Assembly: GCF_000196015.1 (NCBI RefSeq)
Contig: NC_007973.1
Location: 2,108,001-2,172,000 of the forward strand
Length of the DNA: 64,000 nucleotides
Direction of reading: 5' to 3'
Origin: Cupriavidus metallidurans CH34
Lineage (GTDB): Bacteria; Pseudomonadota; Gammaproteobacteria; Burkholderiales; Burkholderiaceae
Below the pieces are notes generated by a model, which searched no databases, was not told the origin of the DNA, and saw nothing but the letters and a program-made list of their open reading frames with translations. The position numbers were made by a program, and so were the translations under genes. This document shows, one piece after another, positions 47,258 through 58,171 of the stretch (its first letter is position 1; every line of letters begins with the position of its first letter).

Positions 47258-47914
47258 ATGGCGACCCTGACACCCCGGCAGCAGCAGATTTTCGACCTGA
47301 TCCGCGACACGATCCGCAACACGGGCTTTCCGCCCACTCGTGCCGAGATCGCCGCCGAATTCGGCTTCTCCTCCCCCAATTCGGCCGAGGAACACCTGCG
47401 GGCTCTGGCGCGCAAGGGTGTGATCGAGTTGACACCGGGAGCGTCGCGAGGCATTCGCCTGAAGGTGACGCGCAGCGACTCTGAACGACCCGATCAGTTT
47501 TCGTTACCGATGCCGGGCGTGCTGCAATTGACATTGCCATTAGTCGGTCGCGTCGCAGCTGGCAGCCCGATCCTGGCTGCCGAGCATATCGACCGGCAGT
47601 ATCAAGTCGATGCCTCTGTCTTTGACGAGCGCCCCGACTATCTACTCCGCGTTCGCGGCCTGAGCATGCGCGACGCGGGCATTCTGGATGGCGACCTGCT
47701 TGCCGTGAAGAAAGCCAGCGAAGCCGCGAACGGCAAGGTTGTCGTCGCCCGCCTGGGCGATGACGTCACCGTCAAACGCTTGAAGAAACGCGGCGACACG
47801 ATCGAGTTGATCGCCGAAAACCCTGACTTCCAGAACATCGTCCTGCATGCAGGACGTGACGAGTTCTCCCTGGAGGGTATCGCAGTTGGCCTGATCAGAT
47901 CTTCAGGCTTCTGA
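47258..47914 (+). CDS. lexA: LexA repressor (self-cleaving SOS regulator)
   Basis: A 218-residue repressor with winged helix-turn-helix domain (1-70, with [20 protein letters not shown]) and an S24 peptidase domain. The cleavage bond is A101-G102 in GRVAAGSP; the catalytic dyad is S136 ([14 protein letters not shown]) and K173 (DVTVKRLKK). RecA-stimulated cleavage releases SOS genes. Two LexA boxes lie immediately upstream. Confidence 0.97.
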   Translation: MATLTPRQQQIFDLIRDTIRNTGFPPTRAEIAAEFGFSSPNSAEEHLRALARKGVIELTPGASRGIRLKVTRSDSERPDQFSLPMPGVLQLTLPLVGRVAAGSPILAAEHIDRQYQVDASVFDERPDYLLRVRGLSMRDAGILDGDLLAVKKASEAANGKVVVARLGDDVTVKRLKKRGDTIELIAENPDFQNIVLHAGRDEFSLEGIAVGLIRSSGF

Positions 47915-48037
47915 CTCTCCGGACCCAGGCAGCTGGCCACCTGCCCCGGTCACCCGCTTTTGCTTTGCCAACGCCGCCCCGTCCTTTACGGACGACGGGT
48001 GCGGACTTCTGCTGAACGCAAATTACGAGGTGTTGCC

Positions 48038-48211
48038 ATGCTGCAATCCGAATCCGTCGCATCCCGCCGTCCGGTCAAGCCGGTCCCCTTCCGCCAGATC
48101 AAGGGCGTTCGCGTCTACCAGGGCACCCATCGCCGCACCATGGTCGGCAATATGGCCGCCATCTGCCGAATGCTCGAGCTTGCGGAACCGTCCTCGAAAA
48201 CTCTTGACTGA
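48038..48211 (+). CDS. Small basic protein downstream of lexA
   Basis: A 57-residue basic protein (RRPVKPVPFRQIKGVRVYQG, then THRRTMVGNMAAICRMLELA). GAGG precedes ATG 48038 at suitable spacing and codon use is GC3-rich. It lies 120 bases after lexA on the same strand, so it could be on the SOS-controlled transcript. No recognisable domain. Confidence 0.5.
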   Translation: MLQSESVASRRPVKPVPFRQIKGVRVYQGTHRRTMVGNMAAICRMLELAEPSSKTLD

Positions 48212-48324
48212 GGCAGCCCGTTCTCTGCTGTCACCATGCACTGCAGCGTATTGCATGTACCGGCGATGATGGACCCGGGACCCGACGCTAATCGGGACCC
48301 GACCATCATCAATCTGACTCGACA

Positions 48325-48597
48325 TCAATCGGCCAGCGGCGCACCGAACCAATCGGAGGCGAGGTCTGCCTCAAAGGCAGCCAGCCAGGTCGCAGCCCCA
48401 CCGGCGCCTCCTTTGTATTTCTGTAACTGGCCGCCGACCACGCGTTCGACAGTCACCATATCCGCAGCGCTCTCCCCCGGATTGAGCACGTTCGCAACCG
48501 CGAATTCGAAATCGTCTGGGACGAATCCGTGCCTGGCGCAAATGGACTCCAAAGCCTCCCGCACATCGGGAGAGAGTTCGTGAAATCTGAGCGTCAT
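48325..48597 (-). CDS. Hypothetical 90-residue protein
   Basis: Small acidic soluble protein. The start MTLRFHELSPDVREALESIC suggests helices; a GG-rich middle (VVGGQLQKYKGGAGGAATWL) follows. A strong GGAGGAG Shine-Dalgarno motif precedes ATG 48597. It is convergent with the short gene after lexA. No recognised family. Confidence 0.6.
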   Translation of the reverse strand: MTLRFHELSPDVREALESICARHGFVPDDFEFAVANVLNPGESAADMVTVERVVGGQLQKYKGGAGGAATWLAAFEADLASDWFGAPLAD

Positions 48598-48799
48598 GCT
48601 CTCCTCCGTAGCATCTGCAATTCCTGATCTTTACAGATTACTTGCCCGATTTCGCGACGTCGCGCATTTTCCTGGCCATTCGTAGTTCTTTGGGCCAATG
48701 AAAATTTCTCGCTCTCCGGCTAGGGTAACAACCGAGAACGTCGATCGTGGCGGAAAGCGCCAACCCGGCATGGTTTTGCCCCATTCGATCCGACGATGA

Positions 48800-50482
<1,683 letters not shown>

Positions 50483-50537
50483 CCCGGTCGCGGCAAGGCA
50501 GTTCTGACTAATCAGTCTACAAATACAGGAGTAGGCT

Positions 50538-52223
50538 ATGACCTGGTTTGTCTCCACCCTCAAGGCGTACCCCGAGATCGCGATTTTTCTCGCACTGGGA
50601 ATCGGCTACTGGGTAGGCGGGAAGAGCTACAAGGGGTTCAGCCTGGGCGCCGTAACGTCGACACTGCTGGTGGCGATCGTCATCGGCATCCTCGGCGTGA
50701 AGATCTCCGCGAACGTGAAATCCGTCTTTTTCCTGATGTTTCTGTTTGCGGTGGGCTATGGCGTCGGCCCGCAGTTCGTTCGCGGCATTGCGAAGGATGG
50801 CATCCCTCAAGCCATATTTGCTGCGATAGTCTCGGTGCTGTGTCTCGCCGCACCCATCGTTGCGGCGATGGTCGCCGGCTACGATCTCGGGTCGGCTGCC
50901 GGATTATTTGCGGGTTCGCAGACAATCTCGGCGTCCATGGGCCTCGCCACTGATGCCATCAATCGCCTGGGCCGATCTCCGGAAGAAACCAAACAGCTTC
51001 TGGACGGCATGCCGATCGCCTATGCGGTCACGTATATCTTCGGTACGGTCGGCTCGGCAATTATCCTGGCGCAAATTGGCCCCAAACTGCTTGGCATCGA
51101 CCTTGTAGCTGCCTGCAAGGATTATGAGCAGCAACTTGGAGCCGGAGCAGACGGAGAAGGCACCGAATGGCATGAGTTTGAACTGCGAGCCTACGCGCTG
51201 GCCCCCCACAGCCCATACATCGGCAAGTCCGTAGCCGAACTGGAGGCCAGCACGGCCGAAGGCGTACGTGCCTTTATCGAACGCATTCGCCGAGGTGGCA
51301 AGATTATCGAGGCACAACTCGATACCGTTCTGGAGCCTGGCGATATCGTCGCAATAGGCGGAAAGCGCGATCAACTGATTGCCAGACTGGGACCAAGCGG
51401 CCGTGAAGTGGAAGACTCAGAGCTGCTCAATGTGCAGACGGAGGGTGTGGACATCTATATCACCAACAAGGAGGTTGATGGCCACACACTGCAGGAGATG
51501 GCTCGGTGGCCCGGTGCGCGTGGGATTTTCCTGAAGAAGATCAAGCGCGGACCGACGGAAACGGTCATCCCCGTACTGCCGAAAACCAAGCTCTACCGCG
51601 GTGACGTCATCACGGTGGTCGGCCGCACGCAGGACATCAATGCGACAGCGAAACATGTCGGGTATATCGACCGCCCGACAACGGTGACCGACGTGGCATT
51701 CGTGTCGCTGGCGATTACCGTCGGCGCATTGATCGGTGCCGTCGTGATCAACGTCAGCGGCATTCCCCTGACGATTTCCACGGCAGGCGGCGCGCTAATC
51801 GCAGGTATTATCTTCGGTTGGTACCGGGCCATTCACCCGACTTTCGGACGCATACCTGAGCCAACTCTTTGGTTCATGAATTCGGTTGGCCTCAATGTGT
51901 TCATTGCGGTCGTCGGTATTTCCGCGGGCCCTGGCTTTATTGCCGGCCTGCAGAAACTCGGCGTCAGCCTCTTCCTCTGGGGTATTTTCGCCACATCGAT
52001 ACCGCTAATCATCGGCATGTACCTGGCCAAGTACGTATTTCGCTTTCATCCGGCGCTCGTACTTGGAGTCTGTGCCGGCGCGCGCACAACCACTGCTGCG
52101 CTCGGCATGATCTGCGAGACCGCGAAAAGCCAAGTGCCAGGCCTTGGCTATACCGTGACCTACGCTGTGGGTAACACCCTGCTGACAATCTGGGGGATGG
52201 TCGTCATCATGATTCTTTCATGA
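50538..52223 (+). CDS. aspT: Aspartate:alanine exchanger AspT
   Basis: A 561-residue membrane protein of the AAE family: an N-terminal set of about five or six helices, a central hydrophilic region with two TrkA-C (RCK_C) domains (about 210-375), and a second helix bundle beginning at [20 protein letters not shown]. Signature [13 protein letters not shown] and the repeated [18 protein letters not shown] are present. It imports aspartate in exchange for alanine; one negative charge moves inward per cycle while AspD uses a proton inside. Confidence 0.92.
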   Translation: MTWFVSTLKAYPEIAIFLALGIGYWVGGKSYKGFSLGAVTSTLLVAIVIGILGVKISANVKSVFFLMFLFAVGYGVGPQFVRGIAKDGIPQAIFAAIVSVLCLAAPIVAAMVAGYDLGSAAGLFAGSQTISASMGLATDAINRLGRSPEETKQLLDGMPIAYAVTYIFGTVGSAIILAQIGPKLLGIDLVAACKDYEQQLGAGADGEGTEWHEFELRAYALAPHSPYIGKSVAELEASTAEGVRAFIERIRRGGKIIEAQLDTVLEPGDIVAIGGKRDQLIARLGPSGREVEDSELLNVQTEGVDIYITNKEVDGHTLQEMARWPGARGIFLKKIKRGPTETVIPVLPKTKLYRGDVITVVGRTQDINATAKHVGYIDRPTTVTDVAFVSLAITVGALIGAVVINVSGIPLTISTAGGALIAGIIFGWYRAIHPTFGRIPEPTLWFMNSVGLNVFIAVVGISAGPGFIAGLQKLGVSLFLWGIFATSIPLIIGMYLAKYVFRFHPALVLGVCAGARTTTAALGMICETAKSQVPGLGYTVTYAVGNTLLTIWGMVVIMILS

Positions 52224-52300
52224 GCGTTTGCGCCGCTCAGCTGCACTTGGGTGGCGCAATCCGGCTTCAAGGGATTGAAGCGATCAAATCGACCGACTGG

Positions 52301-52510
52301 TTATCCAAGCCCGGTCTTGGCTGGGGCATCGAGTTGAGGCTCGATGCCCCAATCGCCATGTAGATACCAATCTTCGCCGAGCAATTCGGCGGGATGCTGT
52401 GTGCGGCTTGAGCCATTGCCACAGCCCATTGCATCGGTCGAACAGAATTTGTCGCACCCCCAGCACACGCGCTCAGGGTGTGCGGGATGCAGGGGAAACT
52501 TCTTAGCCAT
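52301..52510 (-). CDS. DUF3079-family cysteine-rich protein
   Basis: A 69-residue protein matching the DUF3079 pattern: MAKKFPLHPAHPERVCWGCD, then a CDKFC and MGCGNG cysteine cluster, and a closing acidic/aromatic region (LGEDWYLHGDWGIEPQ). Four cysteines (CWGC, KFC, GCGNG) could bind a metal. ATG 52510 is chosen because codons before it do not fit the family. It lies between aspT (convergent) and tRNA-His. Function unknown. Confidence 0.7.
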   Translation of the reverse strand: MAKKFPLHPAHPERVCWGCDKFCSTDAMGCGNGSSRTQHPAELLGEDWYLHGDWGIEPQLDAPAKTGLG

Positions 52511-52644
52511 GACAAGCGAGAGACGCTGTTGTCTGATGGCTTGATAGTAGCCCTGGCGAATCTGGGCGAACGACTGATTCCGGGAATGCTTGATCCAACG
52601 CAAGCGCGCCTATCCCTCGCCCACAAGAAGCTTTGCCGAAATGC

Positions 52645-52670
52645 AAAACAGCGCCCGGAGGCGCTGTTTT
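52645..52670. terminator. Bidirectional terminator beside tRNA-His
   Basis: AAAACAGCGCC/GGCGCTGTTTT forms an 11-bp stem with loop CGGA. Read on the minus strand it lies 14 bases after the tRNA-His 3' end and has a T4 tail. Confidence 0.8.
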
Positions 52671-52683
52671 GACGACAATTCTT

Positions 52684-52760
52684 TGGGGTGGCTGATGGGA
52701 CTCGAACCCACGACGACAGGAATCACAATCCTGGACTCTACCAACTGAGCTACAGCCACC
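52684..52760 (-). tRNA. tRNA-His (GTG)
   Basis: The minus strand folds as a complete tRNA: acceptor GTGGCTG/CAGCCAC with the extra G(-1) opposite C73 that marks histidine tRNAs, D arm GCTC...GAGT, anticodon loop TTGTGAT (anticodon GTG), T arm GTGGG-TTCGAGT-CCCAT, and an encoded CCA end. Confidence 0.97.
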
Positions 52761-52874
52761 GTAGAGATTCTTCGCTGCCGACGTTGCCGCTCAGCGAAGA
52801 ACAAGACTATACATGCCTTTTGATTCTGTGGCTAGTATCACGCACAAAAAATTCGACAACGCTCCCAGATGGCT

Positions 52875-53135
52875 TTATCGACTTCCCTGCCACCTTGCCT
52901 CCAGCAGCACAGCTTCCTTGATGGCGGCGATTGTCTCTGCCTCGGTCGGACACAAGGCCAGTAGTCGCTTCGACTTGCCGTTAAGTACATCTCTCTGTAG
53001 CGCCCTGCCCGATTCGGCCGAAGTCCCCGCGTGCCAGCAGTAACGCGCCGTCCATTTCCCGTCCTGTAGTTGCTCGACTACCCATATCACCCGGCAGCCC
53101 TCGAAAACCTCACCGAACGGCTCTTCTGATCCCAT
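52875..53135 (-). CDS. Hypothetical 86-residue protein
   Basis: Small soluble protein beginning MGSEEPFGEVFEGCRVIWVV, with an aromatic/cysteine block (WTARYCWHAGTSAE) and a charged C-terminal half (LLALCPTEAETIAAIKEA). GGAGG lies eight bases before ATG 53135, which decides the start over an in-frame ATG 12 codons earlier. No family recognised. Confidence 0.6.
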   Translation of the reverse strand: MGSEEPFGEVFEGCRVIWVVEQLQDGKWTARYCWHAGTSAESGRALQRDVLNGKSKRLLALCPTEAETIAAIKEAVLLEARWQGSR

Positions 53136-53423
53136 TCTGAACCTCCAGGATTCGCTTCCGGACGCACTCACGGCACTTGCATGCGCAAACGCTCTTGCGA
53201 GCGACCGGCCAACCCCTACTCTTCTATTCCTCCACTGAGACCACGCCAGACATCGTCGTGGTTCAGCCCGAGCGTCACTCTCATGACACCGGTCGGCATC
53301 CTAGCATGGTGGCAGCGCCTGCTCATCAGTTCTATCACCCGAGAATCCCCCACAACCGACAAGCACGCGCGCCGAATTTCTTGAGCTTGGATTGATTGCA
53401 ATCCGCACTGGTAATGTGAACTG

Positions 53424-53547
53424 CCTGCCCCACCAATGCAGGGTACAACCTGAAGGCGGTGCTGATAGATACTCTTTCGCGAGGGACATTGACCCCCCTC
53501 GACATTCCCGTCAGGCGACCCTCAAACAAGCGTCGCCTGTTTTTTTA
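53424..53547 (+). ncRNA. Candidate small RNA
   Basis: The 920-base gap between 53136 and dusA lacks a supportable gene but contains a stack of hairpins on the + strand: CCTGC/GCAGG (53424-53442), CGAGGG/CCCTCG (about 53479-53502) and a terminator AGGCGAC/GTCGCCT followed by GTTTTTTT (53513-53547). A -10-like TAATGT (53412-53417) would start RNA at the first hairpin. No coding gene explains this + strand terminator, so an independent small RNA of about 124 nt is a reasonable reading. The promoter is weak (TTGGAT, 19-base spacing). Confidence 0.4.
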
Positions 53548-53677
53548 CCAGGCAAGGCTTATTGGAATAATTCGTTACCGACCGATTATATTGTTTCCGC
53601 CCGATAGATACGGAACTCTTTCACCACATGCGCGTCGAAGCGCTGTGTCCGAAAAGCATCTTCACAGGTATGGAGAC

Positions 53678-53703
53678 AAAAAAAGAGCCCGCAGCGCGGA
53701 CTC
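53678..53703 (-). terminator. Minus-strand terminator in the dusA downstream gap
   Basis: On the minus strand GAG-T-CCGC / GCGG-G-CTC forms a stem around a GCT loop and is followed by seven T residues. It is the second terminator after dusA. Confidence 0.7.
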
Positions 53704-53814
53704 TCAATTTGCGATCTCAATGCCCTGAAGGCGCTTTCAATGTAGTCGCTGTATGTAGCGCACACTATCCGGGCAAACCCAAGGGTCGAGATGTGACGAA
53801 ACAGGCCCAACAAG

Positions 53815-53841
53815 AAAAAACAGCCCGCACAAGGCGGGCTG
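53815..53841 (-). terminator. dusA terminator
   Basis: On the minus strand CAGCCCGC/GCGGGCTG, loop CTTGT, then six T residues, about 220 bases after the dusA stop codon. Confidence 0.8.
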
Positions 53842-54058
53842 GAAAATCAGTTGAAGAAAGCCCTGTATTCGAGGGCAGGCACAGTTTAAGAACATGAGGC
53901 GCCACTGGCGAATTAGGGGAATCCCTTTGCCGGCGCGGGTTTCGGACGGCCCGACAGGCGCAAACGCCTCAGCAGCATACATTTGCGCCCGGTCGCATGG
54001 AACGAGCGTTCGTTTTTAGAACCTTTCCTCGACATGCAGAAATCTGACTGACATCAAA

Positions 54059-55114
54059 TTACGCCGCTTCCTGGAGCCCCGGACGAAGGTGTGAGCGCGC
54101 CTCCTCGAACAGGGCATCCACATCTGCTCGGGAGCGCGCTGCGTTCATTCGACGGGCATCGGAAAGCACACGACGCCAACCACGGCCACCATAGATTCCG
54201 CGATGGAGGCCAAGCATATGGCGCGTTGCAGCCCCCATATAGCCACCCTTCTCCACGAGATCGCCAATATATGCCTGCATCGTCAGCTCGGCCATTTCGC
54301 GCGTCACGATAGGCGCAGTCCCACCATAGAAACGTGCATCCATTTCCGAGAGGAAATAGGGATCGTGATAAGCCTGACGCCCGATCATTACGCCGTCGAC
54401 GTGCCTCAGGTGTTCGTCTATTTCACCGTACGAGACAACACCACCATTAATCAGGATTTCCAGATGTGGAAATTCCCGCTTTAGTTCATAGGCGACCTCA
54501 TATCGCAGCGGTGGAATTTCGCGATTCTCCTTTGGGCTCAGCCCCTTCAGAATCGCATTACGCGCGTGGACGATGAATATGTCACAGCCGGCCTCCGCAA
54601 TGGTGCCGACAAAATCACGCACAAATCCGTAGTGCTCGATCGTATCAATGCCAATGCGGTGCTTGACCGTCACCGGCACCGACACGACATCGCGCATGGC
54701 CCTCACACAATCGGCCACAAGCTGTGGTTCGGCCATCAGGCACGCACCAAACGCACCGCGTTGCACGCGCTCGGACGGACAACCGCAGTTCAGATTGATC
54801 TCTTTGTAGCCCCACTGCTCGCCCAGTTTTGCCGCTTGGGCAAGGTCCACCGGCTCGCTGCCGCCAAGCTGCAGCGCCACAGGTTGCTCCGCCGCACTGA
54901 AATCGAGGTGCCGCGCGACATCGCCGTGCAGCAGCGCACCAGTCGTCACCATCTCCGTATAGAGCCAGGTGTGTTGACTCAGGGCGCGGTGAAACGTCCG
55001 ACAATGGCGGTCAGTCCAGTCCATCATTGGCGCCACAGAAATTCTACGGGGCCTGATATTTCCTTGGCTTCCGCCTCTGGACTCGGTTTGTGGGGTGCTA
55101 CTGGTCTGTTCCAT
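54059..55114 (-). CDS. dusA: tRNA-dihydrouridine(20/20a) synthase
   Basis: A 351-residue flavoenzyme reducing uridines in the tRNA D loop. FMN and active-site motifs: RISVAPMMDWTDRHCR (residues 24-39), INLNCGCPSERVQ with catalytic C112, VKHRIGID, FIVHARNAILKGLSPK and VDGVMIGRQAYHDP. The C-terminal helical tRNA-binding domain is complete. The 5' end of dusA is a known attachment site for genomic islands, and a relic integrase lies 85 bases upstream here. Confidence 0.95.
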   Translation of the reverse strand: MEQTSSTPQTESRGGSQGNIRPRRISVAPMMDWTDRHCRTFHRALSQHTWLYTEMVTTGALLHGDVARHLDFSAAEQPVALQLGGSEPVDLAQAAKLGEQWGYKEINLNCGCPSERVQRGAFGACLMAEPQLVADCVRAMRDVVSVPVTVKHRIGIDTIEHYGFVRDFVGTIAEAGCDIFIVHARNAILKGLSPKENREIPPLRYEVAYELKREFPHLEILINGGVVSYGEIDEHLRHVDGVMIGRQAYHDPYFLSEMDARFYGGTAPIVTREMAELTMQAYIGDLVEKGGYMGAATRHMLGLHRGIYGGRGWRRVLSDARRMNAARSRADVDALFEEARSHLRPGLQEAA

Positions 55115-55199
55115 TGCCTACTGATTCTGCCTGTTTCGTCCCTTTTTCCGAACAAAGTGCCACGATGTAGCACACAACTACTCGCGTAGCACCGGGACC

Positions 55200-55506
55200 A
55201 TGGGGACGATCACGCAACGTGTGCGAAAGGACGGAAGTATATGGCACACAGCGCAGATTCGCCTGAAGCAAGGCGGCGCTACGATGTTCACCGAGGCCAA
55301 GACGCTTGACCGGAAACAGGCGGCCAAGTCCTGGTTGAAAAAGCGGGAGCGGAAGCTCGCGCAACTTGGCCAACGACGCCCCCATGAGCTCCGCCTTTAC
55401 CCGCGCCTGCAAAATGCTTGAGATCGACGACCTGCACTTCCGTGACATGCGGCACGAGGCAGCATGTGATCCCGACACTTTCAGCCTAGGCCTATGGACT
55501 GCCTAG
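55200..55506 (+). pseudogene. Relic dusA-type phage integrase
   Basis: The first part (55200 to about 55350) encodes an integrase N-terminus: MGTITQRVRKDGSIWHTAQI, then KTLDRKQAAKSWLKKRERKL. In another frame, 55384-55506 encodes FTRACKMLEIDDLHFRDMRHE, which resembles the part of the catalytic domain holding the HxxR motif. The middle (arm-binding region, first catalytic arginine) and the tyrosine end are missing. This is an internally deleted tyrosine recombinase of the type that integrates at dusA. A second copy of the dusA attachment sequence was not found by eye in the window. Confidence 0.75.
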
Positions 55507-55561
55507 CGCGACGTAAGCAGAATCAAAATGCCACTCGCGCGCTCTACCCCGCGACCTACAT

Positions 55562-55585
55562 AGCGCCCTCGTTGGGCGCTTTTTT
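55562..55585 (+). terminator. Rho-independent terminator
   Basis: AGCGCCC/GGGCGCT stem with loop TCGTT, followed by six T residues, about 55 bases after the relic integrase. Confidence 0.85.
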
Positions 55586-55680
55586 CTGCGACTTCGACGC
55601 GGCCCGGACTACAGCGTTTCGAGAAGTGTATATACCACGACGCGTACGCACCGGAGGACTTAGGGCGCTTGATTGCAAAG

Positions 55681-56088
55681 ATGGACACCAGCATAAGAAC
55701 GACAGAATCCCTTGAACCTGCCGCGGAAGAACCAACTCTGATTGAGCTCGCTCGCATATTTGCCGAAAAGAGATCTCAAATTCCCGACATCATCCCGCCT
55801 TATATTGCATCGTCTCTTGTAGCGAACGAACGACGTTACTACTACGTAGCTGGCAAAGACCGCCAAGGCAGGCCACGCCTTTTCGAGGTGTTTCTGGTTA
55901 ATCCGACAGGCGAGTTGGATGCAGTCCCAGCATGTTTTTACCCTGGAGCCGTCCTTGAGCTATTTCCCACAGACCTCCAGATATTGGCCGCGCCAGACCC
56001 CTGGGGAGGCAAAGTCCCGGACCTGACGACCACGCAGATCGCGGACGGACTACAGTCGATTTATCTCGACGAGCAACGGAACGGCTAG
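55681..56088 (+). CDS. Hypothetical protein in the dusA-side accessory region
   Basis: About 135 residues, soluble, beginning MDTSIRTTESLEPAAEEPTL and containing helix-forming IELARIFAEKRSQIP and a beta-rich centre (RRYYYVAGKDRQGRPRLFEV). A TTG four codons earlier with GGAGG upstream is another possible start. Codon use is less GC3-biased than in the core genes. No known domain recognised. Confidence 0.55.
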   Translation: MDTSIRTTESLEPAAEEPTLIELARIFAEKRSQIPDIIPPYIASSLVANERRYYYVAGKDRQGRPRLFEVFLVNPTGELDAVPACFYPGAVLELFPTDLQILAAPDPWGGKVPDLTTTQIADGLQSIYLDEQRNG

Positions 56089-56422
56089 CTCTAGTGCGAG
56101 CGATAGGACTCATCGATGAAATCCCCTGCCCCAGCGCTGCTCCTGGTCGTCTTGGCCGTCTCAGTCTTCAACGGCGCCGTCTTCGCAGCGGAGCCCATCA
56201 ACGGGTTCCGCGGTTTGCGCTGGGGCGATCCTGTCTCGTCAATCCCGAATGCCCGGAAAACTCAGAGTCTTGCAATAGGGGAGCACTGTTATGAGCGACC
56301 AGACGACACGCTCACAATGGGTAAGGCAACTTTGAGCGACATCCGATATTGCTTCTATAAGAACTGGAGCGGCCCCTTGAATCTCAGGACACCCGGCACC
56401 TCTTACAATAAGAGGTAGTCTT

Positions 56423-56824
56423 GTGACTAGTTTCAAGCCTAGGCAAATCGTGGAAAGCATCGAAATTCTTACCGAACCTGAGCGGCGGCGGCGCCGTTCA
56501 GTCCAAGAAAAGCTCGCCATCGTTCAGGAAACGATGGAGCCGGGTGCCACGGTTTCGGCGGTTGCCCGACGGCATGGGCTCAATCCCAATCAGGTGTTCG
56601 CATGGCGCAAGCAATACCAGGAAGGAAGCCTGGCCGCTGTGAGCGCTGGCGAAGCTGTGGTCCCGGCCTCGCAGTTGGCTGCAGCGATGAAGGAGATCAG
56701 GGAACTGCAGCGGCTACTCGGAAAGAAAACGCAGGAAGCCGAGATCCTGAAGGAAGCCGTGGAGTACGGGCGCTCAAAAAACTGGATTGCGCGCTCGCCC
56801 TTACTGCCCGGGGACGACCAATGA
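56423..56824 (+). CDS. IS3-family OrfA
   Basis: A 133-residue protein with an N-terminal helix-turn-helix of the IS2/IS911 type ([20 protein letters not shown]) and a leucine-zipper-like C-terminal half ([20 protein letters not shown]). OrfA binds the terminal repeats. Near its end, the tract A6C (56776-56782) lies where a -1 shift would enter the OrfB frame. Confidence 0.88.
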   Translation: MTSFKPRQIVESIEILTEPERRRRRSVQEKLAIVQETMEPGATVSAVARRHGLNPNQVFAWRKQYQEGSLAAVSAGEAVVPASQLAAAMKEIRELQRLLGKKTQEAEILKEAVEYGRSKNWIARSPLLPGDDQ

Positions 56825-57657
56825 AGACGGTCTGCGATGTCCTTGGCGTGGCGCGCTCTGCGGTGGCAGCGAAACAGGCCCGTTCGTCGGAATGGCGGGA
56901 TGGCCGCCGCGCCCGCCAATACGACGACACGGCGCTGGTGGCTGAAATCCATGAGCTGGTTGCGGGCCTGCCGACATACGGCTACCGAAGGGTCTGGGCT
57001 TTGCTACGGCGCAGTCATGAGCTGAGCGGGGCCTCGCCCGTGAACGCAAAGCGTGTTTATCGTGTGATGCACGACCACCAGTTGCTGCTTCGCCGGCCTG
57101 GGCGACGACTCGATACACGTCGCCATGACGGTCGGGTCGCTGTCGACCGTAGCAATACCCGCTGGTGTTCAGACGGCTTTGAATTCCGTTGCGACGATGG
57201 TTCGCCGCTACGCGTCACCTTTGCGCTCGATTGCCATGACCGAGAAGCCATTAGTTGGGCGGCGACCACCGGCGGGCACAGTGGGGATATTGTTCGAGAT
57301 GTCATGCTGGCGGCCGTCGAGCAGCGCTTTGGCGCCGTGCAGACCGAGCAAACCATCGAATGGCTCTCGGACAACGGCTCGGCGTACATCGACCATCGTA
57401 CGCGCAGCTTCGCGCGGGAACTGGGCCTGGAGCCACTGACCACGCCGGTGCGTTCTCCGCAGAGCAACGGTATGGCCGAATCCTTCGTCAAGACCATGAA
57501 GCGCGATTACATCGCGTTCATGAACAAGCCCGACGTGCCGACCGCGCTCTCTCAGCTAACGGTCGCGTTCGAGCAATACAATGACTGGCATCCGCATAAA
57601 GCGTTGAAGTATCGTTCGCCTCGGGAGTTCCGACGCGCCGCAACATCATCAACTTAA
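56821..57657 (+). CDS. IS3-family OrfB (DDE transposase)
   Basis: A 278-residue integrase-core transposase. Catalytic residues: D in [15 protein letters not shown] in [13 protein letters not shown] and E in [16 protein letters not shown], the IS3 DD(35)E pattern; the HTH_21-type block [14 protein letters not shown] precedes them. ATG 56821 overlaps the OrfA stop codon (ATGA). The active OrfAB fusion would come from -1 frameshifting at the upstream A6 tract. The frame looks intact. Confidence 0.9.
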   Translation: MKTVCDVLGVARSAVAAKQARSSEWRDGRRARQYDDTALVAEIHELVAGLPTYGYRRVWALLRRSHELSGASPVNAKRVYRVMHDHQLLLRRPGRRLDTRRHDGRVAVDRSNTRWCSDGFEFRCDDGSPLRVTFALDCHDREAISWAATTGGHSGDIVRDVMLAAVEQRFGAVQTEQTIEWLSDNGSAYIDHRTRSFARELGLEPLTTPVRSPQSNGMAESFVKTMKRDYIAFMNKPDVPTALSQLTVAFEQYNDWHPHKALKYRSPREFRRAATSST

Positions 57658-58171
57658 CGGTGTTCGGGTGTCCTGAGTTACAGGGTCAACTCCAAGAACC
57701 GGTTCTCTTCCTTGATCATTACGTTCCCGAGCGAACGCGACGGCGACGCGATAAGGCTGGCGCTAATCGAAGCATACGGTGTACCCAACCAGCCCCATCC
57801 AGATCTGAAACACCATTACCGGTGGCGCACATCCAAGGCCGAAGCGATCCTGGAGTATCGGCCTGAAGGTGGGGCGTTCATCGCCAACTCGGAGGCCCTC
57901 CTCCGCGAACGCAAGAACGAAATGAAGTCTAGCGCCAAGAACCGCAGCACCGACCGCTAGGGCGGCCTCGACGCTGACATCCGGCCTGTTACTCGTCGCA
58001 AGGCCCATGGGAAAGTGCGCCTCTTCAGCATTGGCGACCTTCGTCTTGCGGCTCGCCCCCGAACAAGCCCCTCCAATGCGCCCTTTGACTCCAGCCATTT
58101 GAACTCCCATTTGAAAAAAGGGAATTCTTTGCGCGTGAGAGGGCGAGCAGCCTAGGCCTCATGGGTCACTC

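Larger units (their letters stand above)
56378..57682 (+). mobile_element. IS3-family (IS2-group) insertion sequence, about 1305 bp
   Basis: Ends carry imperfect inverted repeats: TGAATCTCAGGACACCCGGC on the left and, read inward from the right, TGTAACTCAGGACACCCGAA. Two overlapping frames encode OrfA and OrfB. No clear target-site duplication is visible (left flank CCCCT, right flank GGGTC), so the site may have rearranged, or the ends may be off by a few bases. Inserted in the secreted-protein gene. Confidence 0.88.
56116..57960 (+). pseudogene. Secreted-protein gene split by an IS3-family element
   Basis: The 5' part (56116-56376) encodes a signal peptide (ALLLVVLAVSVFNGAVFAA) and the mature motif INGFRGLRWGDPVSSIPNAR, ending after IRYCFYKNW. 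After the insertion sequence, 57685-57960 continues with VNSKNRFSSLIITFPSERDG, LIEAYGVPNQPHPDLKHHYR and a charged tail. Both halves match one small secreted protein of the type GFRGL.WG(D/E)...FYK...FSS...(E)KYG. It would be about 180 residues when intact. The break abolishes the full product; the first half may still be made but should be unstable. Confidence 0.75.

Noticed and set aside
48279..48305. Direct repeat GGGACCCGAC ... GGGACCCGAC
   Set aside because: Two short copies seven bases apart in a gap between convergent genes; too little to assign a role.
53628..53897. 89-codon frame in the gap downstream of dusA
   Set aside because: It runs through two minus-strand terminators, lacks a Shine-Dalgarno sequence and has unnatural composition.
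57763..58110. Minus-strand 115-codon frame after the IS element
   Set aside because: Overlaps the clear second half of the broken secreted gene in antisense and shows no protein-like features.
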